From Elysia crispata (lineage: Eukaryota > Mollusca > Gastropoda > Plakobranchidae), in contig JAWDGP010002520.1 in the NCBI GenBank assembly GCA_033675545.1, positions 1 to 64,000 of the forward strand: a stretch of 64,000 bases of DNA. Direction: 5' to 3'. Below the pieces are notes generated by a model. The model ran no database searches and was not told the origin of the DNA. It saw only the letters and a program-made list of their open reading frames with translations. Of the stretch, positions 18,340 through 34,665 are shown in pieces (the first letter of the stretch is position 1; each line of letters opens with the position of its first letter). A program made the position numbers and the translations under genes.

Positions 18340-18490
18340 GCCAGGCGAACCATGATTGTGAAGTTAGTAATCCAATAATTATTGGATCAGCTTAATCAGA
18401 TCCCTGAAAGCACCATCTGGATCTCTGAATCGATGGTTCTAATCCCACAAGTTCAAGCATTTTTCGGTCATTTTCACTAAAAAACCTCAT
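18340..18490 (+). repeat. SINE-like element, left copy of an inverted pair
   Basis: It holds the B-box-like phrase ATGGTTCTAATCCCA (18433-18447) followed by a body ending TCATTTTCACT. The same sequence occurs in opposite orientation at 18706-18838. This copy is more worn in its head. Its tail leads into the AGT microsatellite at 18541. Confidence 0.5.
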
Positions 18491-18540
18491 CCTTACCACG
18501 GCTGAGCACAGCCTATAATTCAAACTCTAATAATTTTAAT

Positions 18541-18704
<164 letters not shown>

Positions 18705-18705
18705 A

Positions 18706-18838
18706 AGGCTTTAAGTGAAAATGAACGACAATGTTTAATTGGTGGGATTAGAACCATCGATTTATAGATGCTTCGGCACCCATCGCCTTGCCACTCAAAG
18801 AGAACATAGCTTGTACCAATACGCCACTACGCTCCCTT
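18706..18838 (-). repeat. SINE-like element with tRNA-derived head, right copy
   Basis: Read on the minus strand it has TGGCGTATTGG and then GAGTGGCAAGGCGATGG, either of which could serve as an A box. The second resembles the serine/leucine tRNA class. The B box GGTTCTAATCCCACC follows, and then about 40 bp of body shared with the left copy. The tail leads into the shared AGT/ACT tract. Assigning it to a named SINE family is not possible from sequence alone. Confidence 0.5.
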
Positions 18839-18839
18839 T

Positions 18840-19290
18840 CAAGAAAACAAATACAACAACAACGTCACGACAGCATCAACACCACGTCCACCACCTTCAC
18901 CAACCTTAACACCAATAACAACAGTAACGGTAGCAACAATAGCAAAGAACAAACATAAATCTGATACGATTTTTCTTTTTGCAATAACATTTAGGTTCAT
19001 AATTATGATTGAACTGCAATGTCTTGCAACAGAATTTAAAAATATCATAACAAAAAGAATATTAAAAGATTATCCTTTATTAGATGATAAATGTGCTTTA
19101 AAACCACATAACTATAAAGGCTGATATCGAGGATGATCAATCAATAAAGGGCAAAGTGGAACAAAATTTTTCACATTGATGAGCTATTCATTGAGATAAC
19201 GAGTACAGCAAGAATGAAAGTAAAGAAGTGAGGCTATTGACAGGCGGTTTAAAAGATAATCATTATCATATAGTAAAGGCGAGAATAATA
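18840..19290. other. Non-coding stretch
   Basis: CAA/CAC-rich start (18840-18950) and AT-rich remainder. If the exon proposed at 20386-20489 is real, this stretch is part of its downstream intron on the minus strand. Confidence 0.4.
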
Positions 19291-19366
19291 CTCACCTGTG
19301 AAAATCGTCGATGAGCCCTTCATCAAACCTGGCCAACATTATTTAACATCTTCTCGTGGATACCAT
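19291..19366 (-). repeat. Direct repeat flanking LINE (probable target-site copy A)
   Basis: 76 bp matching 20381-20459 in the same orientation, with about five mismatches and a 2-nt gap (ATTATTTAA here, ATTTTATTTAA there). It stops sharply at the LINE 3' tail on one side and the LINE 5' end on the other. Read on the minus strand it ends in TTTCACAG followed by GTGAGT, a consensus splice donor. Confidence 0.8.
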
Positions 19367-20380
19367 GACTTACTGACTTATTGCCGTGTCGCATCCCAGT
19401 TCACCGTCTGTGACGCTTCGGCAGCTTTCTCTATCCTCGCAGAGAGTTCTCTCCACTGTTTCCTGTCCTTTGCGAGCTCAGTGATTTTGACCAGATCATC
19501 GGTTGAATGCAGTCTAAAATGGTCAATTAGTCCTAGATCTCTGTTCAGTACGATTGGGAGAGTTGTTGTCGGCCGTCCTCTTAGTTTGTGGCCATATTGG
19601 ATGAAGTAGGCTCTTGTTGCTCTGTTGGCAGGGATGTCGCTGTCTCTACGAAGAATATGCCTAAAGAGGTTCCACCGGGCTTTTAGAATTTGCAGCGAGA
19701 GGGGCTTTTCCTGGCATTTTTTATACAGTGACTTCTTTGTGATTTTTACTGGAAATTTAATGTTTAGGACCTTTTTCAGTTGTTTTCGGTGGAAAGCGTT
19801 TATTTTCTCTTCTTCGGTGAGAGTCAGTGCCCATGTGCTACAGTTGTATAGTAGTATGGATTTCACAAGGGACTTATAAAGTTGTATTTTGGTTGTGGTT
19901 TTGAGTTTATTTCCTTTCATCCACACGTGGTAAAGCTTGTTGAGGGCTGCGGTGGAGAGCTGTTTTCTCCTTTCTACATCCTCGAGATCACCAATGAGTG
20001 AGCCCACTTTCTTTGCGTTTTCCAGTCTTCCTCGTTTTTTGAAAGAGCTGTGAATTCTGTTTTGTCTGTGTTTACTTTTAGTTGGTACTTATGTAGCGTT
20101 TCTTGGATTTCGTTGATGTTAACGTAGTCTTGTCCGATAAAATCCACGTCTCTGCGTAAGCTATCTCGTTTGGAATTTCTTTTTCACATTTCACGATTGG
20201 TCTGGGTAGTGTGGTTCTGACCTCCTTCAGAGCGTGTTCTAGATAGACAACAAAAAGGACTGGACTAAGGCTATCTCCTTGGGGAGTCCCGACATTGCTT
20301 ATAAATGTATTTGTTTTTGTGGCGCCATTGATTCTTGTTTTTATTTTTGTATTGCTCAAAAGAAAGCGTATTATTCTCAG
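19367..20380 (-). mobile_element. 5'-truncated LINE (non-LTR retrotransposon), RTE-like
   Basis: C-terminal part of a LINE reverse transcriptase, the enzyme that copies the element RNA at a nicked target. The minus strand begins inside the fingers/palm region at DELRIIRFLLSNTK, continues through GTPQGDSLSPVLFVVYLEHAL (RT motif 4-5) and the AYA(DD) box, then a long C-terminal region (LYKSLVKSILLYNCSTWAL, HRKQLKKVLNIK, RGRPTTTLP) ending NWDATRQ. The catalytic YADD box has lost one base (GCAGAGACG where GCAGAYGACG would be needed), and a second frame change lies near 20000, so the copy is dead. The 3' end is a short AATAAGTCAGTAAGTC-type tail, not poly-A, as in RTE-like elements. Clade assignment is tentative. 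Confidence 0.85.
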
Positions 20381-20385
20381 CTCAT

Positions 20386-20489
20386 CTGTGAAAGTCGTCG
20401 ATGAGCCCTTCATCAAACCTGGCCAACATTTTATTTAACATCTTCTCGTGGGTACCATACAGGCAAAGATAGTTGTCTTTCGGAAAAGG
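20386..20489 (-). CDS. Candidate host exon beside the LINE insertion
   Basis: On the minus strand a good acceptor (pyrimidine-rich, ending CCTTACAG) precedes 104 bp open in phase 0, encoding PFPKDNYLCLYG, then THEKMLNKMLARFDEGLIDD, then FH, and ending CACAG. In this copy the donor is altered by the LINE junction (CACAG|ATGAGC). In the repeat copy at 19291-19366 the same edge reads CACAG|GTGAGT. The simplest reading is an ancestral exon of 104 bp whose last 76 bp were duplicated as target site. The product is not identified; a GLIDxF-x-H pattern faintly recalls the MiaA/TRIT1 tRNA isopentenyltransferase region, but this is too weak to name it. No partner exons were found. Confidence 0.4.
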
Positions 20490-21203
20490 CTGTAAGGCAA
20501 CGCAGAAGTGTTCATTCCAAATAAACATTTTGTGTTTAGCAATATAGTTTACAAACATGTAACTTAAAAAATATTGACCGTGAAAAATGGACATGAGATG
20601 ACACAATGTAGCAAAGTATTGGTGTTTTATCAGTGTATTTGATAAAATTATCATTCGAAAGACAAACCAGTGTTTTTTGCTTTACAATTTTGTAATCTAT
20701 GAAAAGGTTTGTTCATGCTAAAATGCAGTTTCCTCTCTAGGATATAGCATGGATAAAATAGATTTTTAAAAAAATAAGGAACAAAAAAGCCCGTATTCTA
20801 CATAAGTTGTATATATCTTTAAGTTGTCTGTAGCTTTTGTTTACAAGAAAAGCATAAATTACCCTTATTTTATGAGGGTAAGAAATTGGAAGTAGCGTAG
20901 AAAAGAAGGAGAAGGTAAATTTACAAGATTCAAAGTTATTCTCCCAACCGTTTCATTATCGATGACGTCAATACATGCATTATAGAGATCCCATGGCACA
21001 AATTTTCAAAATTTTAACTTTAACTTCATTCAAGTCACGTACTTGAATTATTTTTACATTTCTCACCTTTACGCTTTGTTTTATTTTGCCACTAATTTAC
21101 AGAGATTCATCTATCTATTAAATTTTACTCAACGCCCATTTCTGGACTGCTATCCGTTATGTCTATAAACATATACATCAAAATTCATTTTAAGACTGAA
21201 GAA
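20490..21203. other. Non-coding stretch
   Basis: No gene recognised. Adjacent minus-strand codons upstream of the candidate exon are open for about 55 residues but begin before the splice acceptor and show no domain. Confidence 0.45.
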
Positions 21204-21402
<199 letters not shown>

Positions 21403-22949
21403 CTAAAAACCCCGTCCTACAAATGAGACCCTGGTTTAAAGTTGGCGAGGCTTACAAAAAGTCTTGATACATCTCCTTTTACCTACATGATCCAGATATA
21501 AGCCTCCACCTATCATCTTTACCTAGAATCTACATATCTCGATAATTCTAATTCCAAACACAAAATTTAGATATAGAACTTAATTCCTTTTGGAATAAAG
21601 GAAATAAGAAAGGAAATCGACTTAATATTTTCTTCTTTCCCAATCTATTTTTAGATCCTTTTAAAGGTTTAGTAAAAGTTAAATAGAAAGCTGTGAATTT
21701 TCGCATTAAGTGCATAAGTGCACTTGCGGGAACTCTTACTCACGAACTTTGCAGGCGTGTACAGGATTTAGACGAGTCCATAAATGTCATATAATCCTCT
21801 CACATTCAACTTAATTGCAAAAGTTTTCATTCTATGGTCAGTAGTTTGACTATCAAGTCTAAAACAACACCTTAAAAAGGGAAGATGACAGAATCGTCGG
21901 AAGATGGTCAAATTTAGCCAAATGACGTCATCACAGACAACTGATTAAATGAAAAATCTAAAACGTATCAAAACACCATCATGTAGCATTTCGTTTGAAA
22001 GATCTTGATGAGATGCATCTAGATTTATGAAAATAATAATAACTTTTTCCAAAAAATCACTTCGATGTTCAGACCCTGCCATCAAATTAACAATGGTTTC
22101 CAAGAAGCTCATCTGCTTATAAAACCCACCTAGTCGTAATGTGAGAGAACTAAATGACAGTAAACAATAAGCTGAGCTTTCACCAAAGAGGTTGATCAAA
22201 TGTGAGCACAGGCTTGACCTTGTATTTGGCTGCTAATTTTGATACAAAGTGGTGGGTAGAATATATGCAAATATGCAACTCATGTTTGTGGGCTGCATGT
22301 CGATCGTTGGTAAGAAAGGCTGGCTGTTTGACGTACTGTTCCACTGGTATCTCGGCGTATCAGCCCGGAGAGCTTCTTACTAGAGGTTTGCTGCTCAAAT
22401 GATTCCCATCCCATGGGATGTCCCTAAACCGTCCAGTGGTCTAAAGTTGTGGTCAACATTATGTTCCACAAACTGAATAAAGCTGGTGGAACTCACACCA
22501 GAAAGATCTGTTTCTTGACTGAAGGCTGGACATTGTTCGAAGCATTGAACTTCATGATATGATGCAATAAGTCAATTAGAGCCCGAGCTCCAGAAAGATG
22601 GTACAGTAACACACCGAGTCCAAAATGAAGGGGTGGTATTAAATGTTTGGCCTTATTGCTTGCGACATAGCTTGACCAATTGAAGCAGTTTTCAATTTGG
22701 TTTCCTCATTTTTACACATCAAAGTAATAGGAAAAAAGTGAGTGAAACTGGTAAATAATTCATATTTGCGTCAAGATCACCGACAACTTCTCTAGTGGGT
22801 TAAAAGTCTTTTTAATATTGTAGATCTTTTACGTCTGGTAAGATTAGTTGCCGCGGTGTGGATGACCCTGACATGTTCTAGGGAGGTTTCATTTTCTTTT
22901 CGTTGTTTCTAAAATCGGTCTAATATTTTTTCAGCAGCCATCCGGATTG
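21403..22949. other. Non-coding stretch
   Basis: No gene recognised. One minus-strand frame of 84 codons (21945-22199) has no domain, no flanking splice signals and no unusual composition. Confidence 0.45.
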
Positions 22950-22953
22950 TATA

Positions 22954-23004
<51 letters not shown>
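22950..23004. repeat. (AT)n microsatellite
   Basis: About 25 AT units with a TTT interruption at the left edge. Confidence 0.95.
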
Positions 23005-23011
<7 letters not shown>

Positions 23012-23054
23012 CGGATACGAAAAAAATGGACCAGAATCAACAAAGAAGGAACAA

Positions 23055-23137
23055 AAAACATGCCACCCAGTGGTCACGAACTCAGATGCTTTGAGACAAT
23101 GAGCGAGAAACTTGCTCACTACACCATCGTGCTACCA
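23055..23137 (-). repeat. tRNA-like SINE head
   Basis: On the minus strand: GGTAGCACGATGGTGTAGTG (A-box-like core TGGTGTAGTG), then about 45 nt, then GAGTTCGTGACCACTGG (B-box-like). This is the layout of a tRNA-derived SINE promoter. It lies next to an AT microsatellite, as SINE tails often do. Confidence 0.45.
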
Positions 23138-25388
<2,251 letters not shown>

Positions 25389-25610
25389 TCCACACCACCA
25401 CCACCATTTAGTTTCATTACGATCATGAATGATAATCTTTGCCCTTGCACATTATCTACGTAAAAAAAAAGATAAACGACAAACTGAGAATAATGGATGA
25501 CAGTAAAGAAACCGTCACATCACACATAGAAATTCCATCTCTCCTGGAAACATTTATGAAACGACAATGAACCAGATGGTCTTGAAATAGAGCATTATTC
25601 CATTATCAAA

Positions 25611-26520
25611 GACAATGTCTAATGTCTGGAGGCAGAGAGAACAAAGACAATGTCTAATGTCTGGAGGCAGAGAGAACAAAGACAATATCTAATGTCTGGA
25701 GGCAGAGAGAACAAAGACAATATCTAATGTCTGGAGGCAGAGAGAACAAAGACAATGTCTAATGTCTGGAGGCAGAGAGAACAAAGACAATGTCTAATGT
25801 CTGGAGGCAGAGAGAACAAAGACAATGTCTAATGTCTGGAGGCAGAGAGAACAAAGACAATGTCTAATGTCTGGAGGCAGAGAGAACAAAGACAATGTCT
25901 AATGTCTGGAGGCAGAGAGAACAAAGACAATGTCTAATGTCTGGAGGCAGAGAGAACAAAGACAATGTCTAATGTCTGGAGGCAGAGAGAACAAAGACAA
26001 TGTCTAATGTCTGGAGGCAGAGAGAACAAAGACAATGTCTAATGTCTGGAGGCAGAGAGAACAAAGACAATGTCTAATGTCTGGAGGCAGAGAGAACAAA
26101 GACAATGTCTAATGTCTGGAGGCAGAGAGAACAAAGACAATGTCTAATGTCTGGAGGCAGAGAGAACAAAGACAATGTCTAATGTCTGGAGGCAGAGAGA
26201 ACAAAGACAATGTCTAATGTCTGGAGGCAGAGAGAACAAAGACAATGTCTAATGTCTGGAGGCAGAGAGAACAAAGACAATGTCTAATGTCTGGAGGCAG
26301 AGAGAACAAAGACAATGTCTAATGTCTGGAGGCAGGGAGAACAAAGACAATGTCTAATGTCTGGAGGCAGGGAGAACAAAGACAATGTCTAATGTCTGGA
26401 GGCAGGGAGAACAAAGACAATGTCTAATGTCTGGAGGCAGGGAGAACAAAGACAATGGCTAATGTCTGGAGGCAGAGAGAACAAAGACAATGTCTAATGT
26501 CTGGAGGCAGGGAGAACAAA
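25611..26520. repeat. 35-bp minisatellite, 26 copies
   Basis: GACAATGTCT recurs every 35 bp from 25611 to 26486 (the next step, 26521, starts unique sequence), which gives exactly 26 units. The unit itself contains a doubled AATGTCT. Copies 2-4 region carry GACAATATCT twice. GGCAGGGAG replaces GGCAGAGAG in five of the last six copies, and one of the last units has GACAATGGCT. Variants are therefore clustered toward the right end. No coding potential is claimed. Confidence 0.97.
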
Positions 26521-29073
26521 GACATAGTAAAGAAAAAAAAGATGATAACAAGACTGAACGTAAAAACTGTATAACCTACTAAAGACCATTGTAGTATCTG
26601 CCATCTTGCCAGCGAGGACCAATTAGTAGAGTGATCGTTTTGTAAAATCAAAGCTATTTATAGACCGTCTTAAACGTTCATTATCTTTTAGGTTGAAATA
26701 AATGGGCAGCAAAGAATTCCTGCAAGGCTGTGCAACTTCGGGTCTTTTTTTGCACAAGTCATAGCCATCAACGTTTAAAAGGGTCTCAAAATAAATTAGT
26801 AAAATGCAAAACTAGCCGAGTTCTCATAAAACGTCGAGGCGGCAGTACTAGCCAGAATAGGTTTTGAAAAAGATTACAGAGTAGGCAGTTAATGTCTCTG
26901 GCGGATAAGATCCAACAAAAACATTTCCATAGGAAGAAATTTCAGAACCGATGGCTAGGAGAAGGAGAAAACGAATAAACACAATTTCGGAGGCGAAAGC
27001 CGTTTATAATTATAAAAAGACAGCAACTAACCGAATGTCAAGATAGTCTTCAGCTCTTTTTTGGCAGAGAAAGGAAAATTCGAGGTTGCTTTGCTGCATT
27101 GCACTGCCTTCAAAGTGTTAAGCAACTTCATAGAGTGAGGTTAACAAAGTATCAACTGTTCATGTTAAGGTAATTTTTTTTCAGTTTCAATTAACCTCAG
27201 TTTGATCAACTTTCTCAGCAGTTCGCTGCACCCTGCGAAATATTACTGCAGAGGGTTGTGCCAAAAGCAAATCCGACATGGTGATAATTAAATCTTTAGT
27301 TTAGTCAGAATAAAGCATATAATGCAACATCCTATCGGTGGAGAGATCAACTATTTTTTCAACCGTCTGTCAAACGAGCCAACTAATGCTTTTCCTAAAA
27401 AACATCGTCGCAGACAGATAATGTGTTGGGCAAAAATCTCTTGGTTTTGCACGCTACTTCTTCATATTCATAACTAGTTTGGAATTAAAAAAAAAGTATC
27501 GAACCTTAACAACTGCTCGTAGCTTTGAGAGGACGTTACATTATACAAATAAGTCAGATACAGAAGTAGTGATCAACACAGGAGGAAAAGCCTTGATAAT
27601 TTTTTTTTTGCAGTAGTCGGAGAGCTTCCGCAACTAAGAAATCAAGTGTAATGAAAATGGTTAAAATAATTTAATGTCAACAAAAGTAGGCTCCTTCCAC
27701 CTAAGCAGCTGATATTCAACATAATTATACATGCTCAAAGTTAAGAAGACACAGCATCAAAACTGTACATCTGAATTTTGATAAAAGCAATATCTACTCC
27801 ATCGCAGCAAAAATGTTGTCTTTGTAAGACATTTTCGAAATAATTAGCATATATATTTAAAACAATCTATGATACGTCGCTTTAGTGTGAACAAATCACT
27901 GTCAATAGCAAAGCTTTGAAATGGTCCCAAAAATTATACTCAGTATAAGTAAAATTAATTGCGAATACAGTTTTTGTTTTCATTGCCACCTCTGGTATTG
28001 GAGATTTTTAAAATAAGTGCTTTGGGTTTAGAAAGTTCTATAGTAAGATAGCTTAAAGCAGATAATACTGATTGGGTGAAAACTTTTTTCCTCCTGTATT
28101 TGGACTTTCTTCATAAAAAGATATGGTATATTAATTTCACAGACTAGATCTCATTGATTAAAAAAGTTAATTTATTTGCCAAAATTTAGTTTACTTGCCT
28201 TAATGTTTCACATGTTAACCCTTCTACCTACCTTTCTATATTTATATGTATCTATCCATCAATCTATCTATCAATGTATATATTGATCTATATTCTTCTC
28301 TTTCATTTTTTTTTTTACGTATTTTCAATGCTTAGGGATGTTATATTACATTTGAAATGAATGAGTCGATACTTTTTAGCCATTTTAATAGGTATAAGGT
28401 ATTTTCTGAAATAATTTTTTAGTCTTTTGGTGCTTTTTTGTCGAGTCTTCGTAAATGCTATGCAACTTTAAATGTGTATATTATACAAATGCTTTTAACA
28501 TTTTAATCTTAATGTCGGTTGCTGTATAAACTCGTATTAAAAGCTGGTAGTAATTTGTGGTATAAAAGCAAAAAAAAAATGTGTGTGGATATAACGTTTC
28601 TTTTTTCTTATCATCTTGGTTAGATAATAACAAGAACACAGATTTAGATCTGCATCTACTAATTAAAGAATATTTCTTACAATAATAAAACAAAAGTTTT
28701 TCTATCTGCTTTCCATAAACTGTTGTACTATCTTTATCTTTTCAAATGTCATTTTCGTTTGTACATTTTTATCCTGCTGCTAATGAAATTACCAACATAT
28801 TACGCTAGTTCGATAGTACGGCAAATTTTCAGACTGTTATATGGCCTACGTATGTGATCTTTTATACCTAACCAAAAAATAAAACACCTGAGCTCGGTGC
28901 GGGAAAATAGACGCAGCATTCTAGTAAAACACTTCATTTTTGGAGTCAGTAGAAGGTGGGGAGAAAAGAGGAACGATAAAAATTGGTAAGCTCAGAAGAT
29001 ATTATTAGTGTAACGAGGTAAGGGATCTTTGCCATCTTATCTCTAATGCAGCTATATGAGTCTATCATGGTCG
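26521..29073. other. Non-coding stretch
   Basis: 2.5 kb of AT-rich DNA without recognisable exons, RNA genes or repeats beyond short homopolymers. Confidence 0.5.
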
Positions 29074-29602
<529 letters not shown>

Positions 29603-30823
29603 AACAAAAAAATGTTTTGCATGCTTCTTTCTCGACAACTCAGCATTGTGTGATTATCAAGACAAAGAAATCGAACTAGAGATTTTAAAATGCCCATTGC
29701 TTTGAAAACGTTTTCACTTTATTCAATGGAATGTTTTTGACAGATTGATTGTGGATTTTGTTTAATTTTTTTTAAGGTTACAATGAAAAATCGTTACAGC
29801 TTTTCTCTAGTTAACATTTTTTTCTGTAAAATAATTCTTATTACTGGCGAAATCGGTATGTTAAGCATAATTGAATTTTTTTAAATCCAGAACCAGATGT
29901 GAGGGATGAAATGATTTATGCCACAGGCTTAGATGGCATAGCGCTTCGGTGATGTGGCTGTGTCTCATTTAACTATCCCTATCTTAAAATCATAATATTC
30001 CCTGTAATTGTACAGGGTACATCAGAGAATATTTGTTGCGGCTTTATCAGGCTAACCGCCCAGCGAACGAGAGAGTTCATAACCCCACCCAATCCCCATA
30101 TCTGGCTATCTGGCTATCCAGGTTCTAAGATATTAAGTTATGCAATACTCATAAAGCCGTCAACCTAAGAATAAAGCTACATCGAGGGATTTTTTATGAG
30201 GTAACCTCGTACTGTCAGCTCCAACTCTACCAGCTGAGCGGTGAGGGAAATGAGCATGACATTTTTTTCACATAAATTTATTTTCAGATAACAAAATGTA
30301 GCATCAAAAGAACGGGATTTTTTAAAACCAGAATCAATTCTCCATCTCAATTTCCATATTTTCCCCTTTAATACACTTTTTAAAAAAAATCTCCCCACAC
30401 TTTTCTGTATCTTACTTTCTCTCTCTTCTCTTCTCTTTCACTAATCATATTAATTAGACACGTGGTTCTCTAAGATGATTTACTTTTTCCAACCTCCGTT
30501 TCTTTCTCGTTCTTGGTTCCGATCTGAGTTTTAACAATTGAGACAACTTAAAGGTCTGTCACTCTCACACGCACAATAATGTATAAAGCTTATAACACGC
30601 ATCTCTACATTTTCCTCAGAAATATTACTCCATAGTAAGCTTACCTTGTATTAATGAATTATATCGTAGTGATGTTTAAGATTGTTTTTATCAACTTAAA
30701 AATCTATTTGAAAGCACTAAACCAGTGATATAGATATATAAACTGTCGTGTTACGGGGATATTAAAGACACATTTTTTCCTTCTCCTTTGAGAATCTTTA
30801 ACTCATAATAGATACGATTCATC
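29603..30823. other. Non-coding stretch with a possible tRNA-like relic
   Basis: No gene seen. On the minus strand near 30180-30260 the phrase CGCTCAGCTGGTAGAG matches a tRNA A box, but a clear B box is missing, so it is at best a worn SINE head. Confidence 0.4.

Positions 30824-30891
<68 letters not shown>
30824..30891. repeat. (CT)n microsatellite
   Basis: About 34 uninterrupted CT units, about 90 bp downstream of the stop codon of the minus-strand membrane-protein gene, thus probably in its 3' untranslated region or just beyond. Confidence 0.95.
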
Positions 30892-30894
<3 letters not shown>

Positions 30895-30977
30895 TAACAT
30901 TATATGTCTCAGCTTTCTCCCTACTTCTTATTTCATTCCCTTGAATCAACATCTCTATTTCTCAATCTATCTCTCCC

Positions 30978-32411
30978 TTATACAGTAGAGGCATCAGTTT
31001 GACTAGACACTGTATTATGAGATTTGTCTAAGTTTTTGGTTTTATCCTCTGCCTCTTGTTGGCTTTTCACAATTTCTTTTTCGTGCTCCGTCTTCATCTG
31101 AGTTCGAACATCTGAAGGATTTTGATCCTGGCTGATGAGATAATGTATTTGAACATCAAATTGAGATGCATAACAACGTATCGTGATTATATATTTCAAA
31201 TCAATACTCGAATTAGTGTTGGAAAAACTGTGGGCTAGATTGATTCGTACACGAGATTATAAACTGCAAACAGTTTATAATAACTTGCTTATTCCTGATT
31301 GACTCTATTTAGGTAAAATACTTGGTAATGATAATAATATAGGCCTACATACTGTAATTGTTTAACCTGCGGGGAGGGCCTTACTATTTTGATGCACAAC
31401 AAATGATCAGAAAATGAAGTATGGTCTAAACGTAATCGAAGGAAAATGTACTTTAGTAAAGAGAGCTGTGTTATAGTTCAGACATCATTGTGGTGAAGTG
31501 TAAAATGTATGATACAGTAGTGAACTGCTGATGCACATTAGTAAAGCTCTATTGTGGAAGGAAAAAACAGTTTTCTTCCAAAAACATAAACGAGATGTTA
31601 GAGTTACGGCAACGTCTACTTACGCGTGATTAGTTCTTGCTCCTGCATTACCTTTGGGGAAAAAAGTAACATAGAAGCAATGTTAGGTTTGCTATGAAAT
31701 TAGCTGTGTTTAATGCTATGTAGAGAATGAAAGAATGTTATCGGCTTTTAGTTCTAATAATTAGATGCTATATTTCATAGAAATCTTTCAAGGTTATATA
31801 AAATTTTGAATGATCTCAACAGTAGATGTCATATTTCGAAAGGTTTCCAATAAAACCGCATTTTATTGTGGGTATTTATCCTTTTTTCATTTTCATGCTT
31901 TCATCTTTATGTTTCTCTATGTATCTAAAACTTAAAAGTATATTTAATTTTTTTGTTTACAATTATACACTAATGGATTGGGTAAATAGATAGCAAAATT
32001 AATATAGAATAAAAGCTTTAATATATACAAATATCTCTCTAAAATTTTAAAAAATCTTTTCTCATCTACCTCTTTCTCCTTTGTCACTTTGAGTGTTCTG
32101 ATTTATTTTTCTGCTTCTATTTCTTAAGATCTTCATCAGACTTTATCAATGCACTTCCAACGTGTATATATATAACCCTCCCCCCCAGACACACACACAC
32201 ACTCACACTCATACACATACACATTTCTTATTGTTCTAAGTTAAAATCAGGACAAAAAGTTCATCATATTACAGTCTGTGTTCAGGATTCAATGAGGACA
32301 ACGTACCATGTTTACTGTAGCCCATGACACCAACACTTGAAACTATTGCCAAAATAGCGACAAGTTCTACACCGATCAATATCTTGATATGATCTGCAAC
32401 ACTAAAGCTAG
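30978..32411 (-). CDS. 3' part of a single-pass membrane protein gene (three exons)
   Basis: Three minus-strand exons fit together in phase. Exon A (32411-32307, 105 bp, phase 1-1) encodes SFSVADHIK, a hydrophobic helix ILIGVELVAILAIVSSVGVM, and GYSKH. Exon B (31651-31624) is a 28-nt micro-exon bounded by CCCCAAAG and GTAAGT, adding GNAGARTNHA. Exon C (31131-30978) starts after CTCATCAG and encodes about 50 charged residues (QDQNPSDVRTQMK, EHEKEIVKSQQEAEDKTK) ending DASTV and a stop. Splitting a codon at each junction gives one continuous frame. The layout (phase-1 transmembrane exon, small exon, polar tail) is typical of type I surface proteins such as immunoglobulin-domain receptors. The last residues STV fit a class I PDZ ligand. 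The extracellular exons should lie at higher coordinates but were not found. The family is not identified. Both inferred acceptors of exons A and B are AAAG, weaker than CAG. Confidence 0.55.
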
Positions 32412-34367
<1,956 letters not shown>

Positions 34368-34665
34368 CTTCAAAGTGAACATGGAAAACGGGTTTCAAAA
34401 TTTTATCATACAACTTTTTAGGCTTAGAGAGTTGAGTTAGTGATGTAGAATTTTTAAATTTACAAGTGACATACTCTAAAAAGAGTCGGAAGCAATCATA
34501 TATATATAAGAGATAATTATGACTGAAGAGCAAAACAGAGTTCTGATATAGAATTACCAACATCACTATCCTCTATATTAAAAGGACAGATCAAATTGTA
34601 TGATTAAGGGGATGATTCAATTAATCTATAAACTGTTTTGCCAATTTAATCCAACTGTTTTACTT

